Shown: one piece after another, positions 62,057 through 64,000 of the stretch
How the letters are laid out: every line of letters begins with the position of its first letter
How positions within the stretch are numbered: the first letter of the stretch is position 1
From: Thermoproteota archaeon
GTDB taxonomy: Archaea; Thermoproteota; Thermoprotei_A; Sulfolobales; Ignisphaeraceae
NCBI GenBank assembly: GCA_030550585.1
Contig: JAUQPB010000001.1
Location: forward strand, 610,525 to 674,524
Direction of reading: 5' to 3'
DNA length: 64,000 nt
Made by a program: the position numbers and the translations under genes
Notes under the pieces: model-generated
Databases searched by the model: none
The model's input: only the letters and a program-made list of their open reading frames with translations
What the model was told of the DNA's origin: nothing

Positions 62057-62333
62057 TACAAACTAATTGACACACAGCTAAAAAAGCTTAACCAAGGATA
62101 GCGACCGAAGAGCTCATCACATATTGAAACATTGTGTTCAAACAAATTCGATTTCTTATTCAATGCTTGCGACAAACAAATTAAAACTTGTCATCAAGAA
62201 GGATCTATATCCTGATTTACTTTATAGCAGAGATTTCAAGAACACTTTGGACGCGAATACATGGTTGCTAACTATTATGAAAATATTTAATTTATTTTGC
62301 AAGATATTTCTACTGTCTCTGGATTGAAATATA

Positions 62334-62669
62334 ATGCCGAAGTATAGACTGGCAATAACATCTATTGCTATAGCTATTGCTGTAGCTGTGATTCTCTACA
62401 TTTTTGTGGGTCCAGCAACCCTAGTTGCAGATGTGTTGCAAAACACAGTTGCTCTTGTGGTAATAACGGTCTTTTCTCTGATAATACTGTTGATTGGAAC
62501 TACAGTGGTTTTAACAACAGAAAGTGAGTTCATTGCCGCCGTAGCTGCTATAGCAATGTTCCTATCAAGTATTGTTCTTGCAACAGCGCTTCCCATGCTA
62601 ATAAATAGAGCGTCCAACTATTTCAACGATCTCTTGTCGAACATTACAAAGAGGGTTGTTGGCCCATAA
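62334..62669 (+). CDS. Small three-helix membrane protein, unknown
   Basis: The 111-residue product is almost entirely hydrophobic with three predicted helices (about 5-28, 35-57, 62-86) and a short C-terminal amphipathic tail. No family is recognised. It diverges from the surface-protein pair. The preceding gap (62057-62333) holds AT-rich promoter-like sequence but no convincing gene. Confidence 0.55.
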   Translation: MPKYRLAITSIAIAIAVAVILYIFVGPATLVADVLQNTVALVVITVFSLIILLIGTTVVLTTESEFIAAVAAIAMFLSSIVLATALPMLINRASNYFNDLLSNITKRVVGP

Positions 62670-62801
62670 CCAAGCAATAAATAGTTCGGTCAAGAATTTA
62701 GATGGCTGTGACATTTCATCGACATTCAAGCATCATAATATATTTGTCATAGTGGCAAAAAATAAAATTATCTATGAGAATATGTAAATATGTGATTGGC
62801 T

Positions 62802-64000
62802 ATGGTTTTGGCAAAGCCAAAATCATCTTTATTCAAGGACGTGTTTGTTGAGAGAGATGGGATGGTCTACTACAAGACATATCTAGCTGGTGAATGGATT
62901 GATAGTGGGGATTACCTAGAGGTAAAAACGCCTATAGATCTAACAGTCATAGCCAAGGTGTCTAAGCTCAGCTGGGAACACATCGACAGAGCTCTGTCTA
63001 CTGTTTACAGCTCTGGGAGATGGTCTGTTAGGGATTTGCCTGGCTGGAAACGTTTAGACATTTTGAAAAGGGCTGCTAAAAAACTTGAGGAGCTGAAAGA
63101 AGATTTTGCAGAGGTTCTTGTTCTGAATGCTGGCAAGACACGCTCCCAAGCTCTTGGCGAGGTAAATGCCAGTATCGATAGGCTTATGTCTGCTGATCTA
63201 GATGCGAGAAAGGTCTTCGGAGAGTATATGCCTGGTGACTGGGATCAGACAACTATAGAGACTGAGGCTATTGTTAGAAGAGAGCCTGTTGGCGTTGTTC
63301 TAGCAATTATACCATTTAACTATCCGCTGTTTGACACAGTATCGAAGATTGCATATAGCTTTGTAGCTGGTAATGCTATTGTTGTTAAACCTCCTTCAGC
63401 TGATCCACTACCTGTAATACTGCTTGCGAAGATTCTTGAAGAAAGTGGTTTTCCAAAGGATGCGCTAGCTGTTTTGACTGTGCCTGGGGAGGAGAGCGAT
63501 AGGATAGTGTCAGACAATAGGATTAACGCAATTAGCTTTACTGGCAGTAGTGAAACGGGTAGAAAGGTTATTGAAAAGGCTGGCATAAAGCAGTTTGTTA
63601 TGGAGCTTGGTGGCGGCGATTCAGCAATTGTTTTGGCGGATGCAGATCTTAAACTAGCTGCAGAGAGGATAGCAGCTGGGATATACAGCTATGCTGGGCA
63701 GAGATGCGATGCTATAAAGCTTATTCTTGTTGAAGAGCCTGTATACGAGAATTTGAAGAAAATGCTTGTGGAGGAGCTGTCAAAGGTTAGAGTAGGTGAT
63801 CCGAGAGAGCAGACCACAGTAATGGGGCCGTTAATAGACTCTAAAGCTGTAGACAATATGATGAATGCCATTGAAGATGCTGTGAAGTTGGGTGGAATAA
63901 TACTCTATGGAGGCAAGAGGCTTGGCCCAACATATGTAGAGCCAACGCTGATAGAGTTCAAAGATAAGAATGCTCTAAAGAACAGTATCCTCTATAGAAA
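62802..64000 (+). CDS. gapN: Non-phosphorylating glyceraldehyde-3-phosphate dehydrogenase (GAPN), 3'-truncated by the window edge
   Basis: The frame stays open to the right edge (about 399 codons seen of roughly 500). It is an aldehyde dehydrogenase with oxyanion Asn173 in PFNYP, the cofactor Lys in VVKPPSADP, GSSETGRKV, general base Glu269 in MELGGGDS and nucleophile Cys302 in YAGQRCDAIK. The AGQRCDAIK block and the N-terminus are typical of archaeal GAPN. It oxidises glyceraldehyde-3-phosphate directly to 3-phosphoglycerate without making ATP, in the modified archaeal Embden-Meyerhof route. The start is ATG 62802 with GTGATT upstream. Confidence 0.92.
   Translation, partial: MVLAKPKSSLFKDVFVERDGMVYYKTYLAGEWIDSGDYLEVKTPIDLTVIAKVSKLSWEHIDRALSTVYSSGRWSVRDLPGWKRLDILKRAAKKLEELKEDFAEVLVLNAGKTRSQALGEVNASIDRLMSADLDARKVFGEYMPGDWDQTTIETEAIVRREPVGVVLAIIPFNYPLFDTVSKIAYSFVAGNAIVVKPPSADPLPVILLAKILEESGFPKDALAVLTVPGEESDRIVSDNRINAISFTGSSETGRKVIEKAGIKQFVMELGGGDSAIVLADADLKLAAERIAAGIYSYAGQRCDAIKLILVEEPVYENLKKMLVEELSKVRVGDPREQTTVMGPLIDSKAVDNMMNAIEDAVKLGGIILYGGKRLGPTYVEPTLIEFKDKNALKNSILYR

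Noticed and set aside
62112..62118. GTGATGA box on the minus strand near the surface-protein promoter
   Set aside because: No CTGA box follows at a suitable distance.
62124..62327. 67-codon frame between the surface-protein pair and the small membrane protein
   Set aside because: No ribosome-binding site, no conserved pattern, and low-complexity composition typical of spacer.
1..64000. CRISPR arrays, insertion sequences or provirus genes
   Set aside because: No spaced repeats, transposases, integrases or attachment-site duplications were seen by eye on either strand.

Overview
The window looks like the chromosome of a hyperthermophilic crenarchaeon, probably a member of the Desulfurococcales close to Ignisphaera. 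This rests on gene content, not on a search. The evidence includes a crenarchaeal-style archaellum cluster, HerA-NurA, an archaeal TrpRS, Sulfolobus-type MTA phosphorylase, CTP-dependent riboflavin kinase, form III RuBisCO, non-phosphorylating GAPN, a tRNA-Trp with a bulge-helix-bulge intron, a C/D-box sRNA, many TTG/GTG starts, TATA-type promoters and AT-rich DNA. No transposon, CRISPR array, provirus or rRNA was seen. Genes are packed tightly and no gene-free gap exceeds about 300 bases.

Layout. 1-4.2 kb: end of a clan-A glycoside hydrolase, an M20 peptidase, intron-bearing tRNA-Trp and an M48 protease. 4.4-8.8 kb: phosphate operon pstS-pstC-pstA-pstB-phoU on the minus strand. 8.9-15.1 kb: a cysteine-type formate dehydrogenase-like molybdoenzyme, a C/D-box sRNA overlapping a methyltransferase start, Elp3, an aldo/keto reductase and a HAD hydrolase. 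15.1-21.4 kb: a type IV pilus locus with one ATPase, two short platform proteins and three class III signal-peptide proteins, one of which carries a propeller-like C-terminal half. 21.5-23.7 kb: RuBisCO and a phosphoglycolate-phosphatase-like HAD protein. 23.8-29.4 kb: a secreted clan-A glycosidase and two FGGY sugar kinases. 29.4-40.6 kb: mostly housekeeping genes (VTT membrane protein, MoaD-MoaE fusion, a membrane-anchored HTH protein, NurA/HerA, MTA phosphorylase, RibK, TrpRS, LysE-type exporter, nitroreductase, ParA). 40.7-48 kb: a complete ECF transporter, an ABC exporter with extra N- and C-terminal domains, a radical SAM protein and a short chromate-family transporter. 48-56.4 kb: the archaellum region, with archaellin and a small membrane protein on the minus strand and a divergent operon of a small unknown protein, an ArnR-like membrane HTH regulator, a coiled-coil ArlD/E-like protein, ArlG, ArlF, ArlH, ArlI and ArlJ. 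56.4-62.7 kb: a Cys-rich small protein, a KaiC-like ATPase with a degenerate second domain, and a translationally coupled pair of large surface proteins with C-terminal anchors. 62.8-64 kb: the 5' part of a GAPN gene.

How the parts fit. The organism appears to take up carbohydrates after extracellular hydrolysis (two glycosidases, two sugar kinases) and to use GAPN in a modified glycolysis. RuBisCO probably belongs to nucleotide salvage. It moves with an archaellum and builds a separate pilus. The MoaD-MoaE fusion could supply the pterin for the formate-dehydrogenase-like enzyme.

The most notable points are the C/D-box sRNA overlapping a start codon, the apparent ATA start of arlJ, the ArnR-like and ArlD/E-like genes heading the archaellum operon, the pilin-propeller fusion, the coupled surface-protein pair, the two-domain KaiC homologue and the MoaD-MoaE fusion with an internal Gly-Gly.
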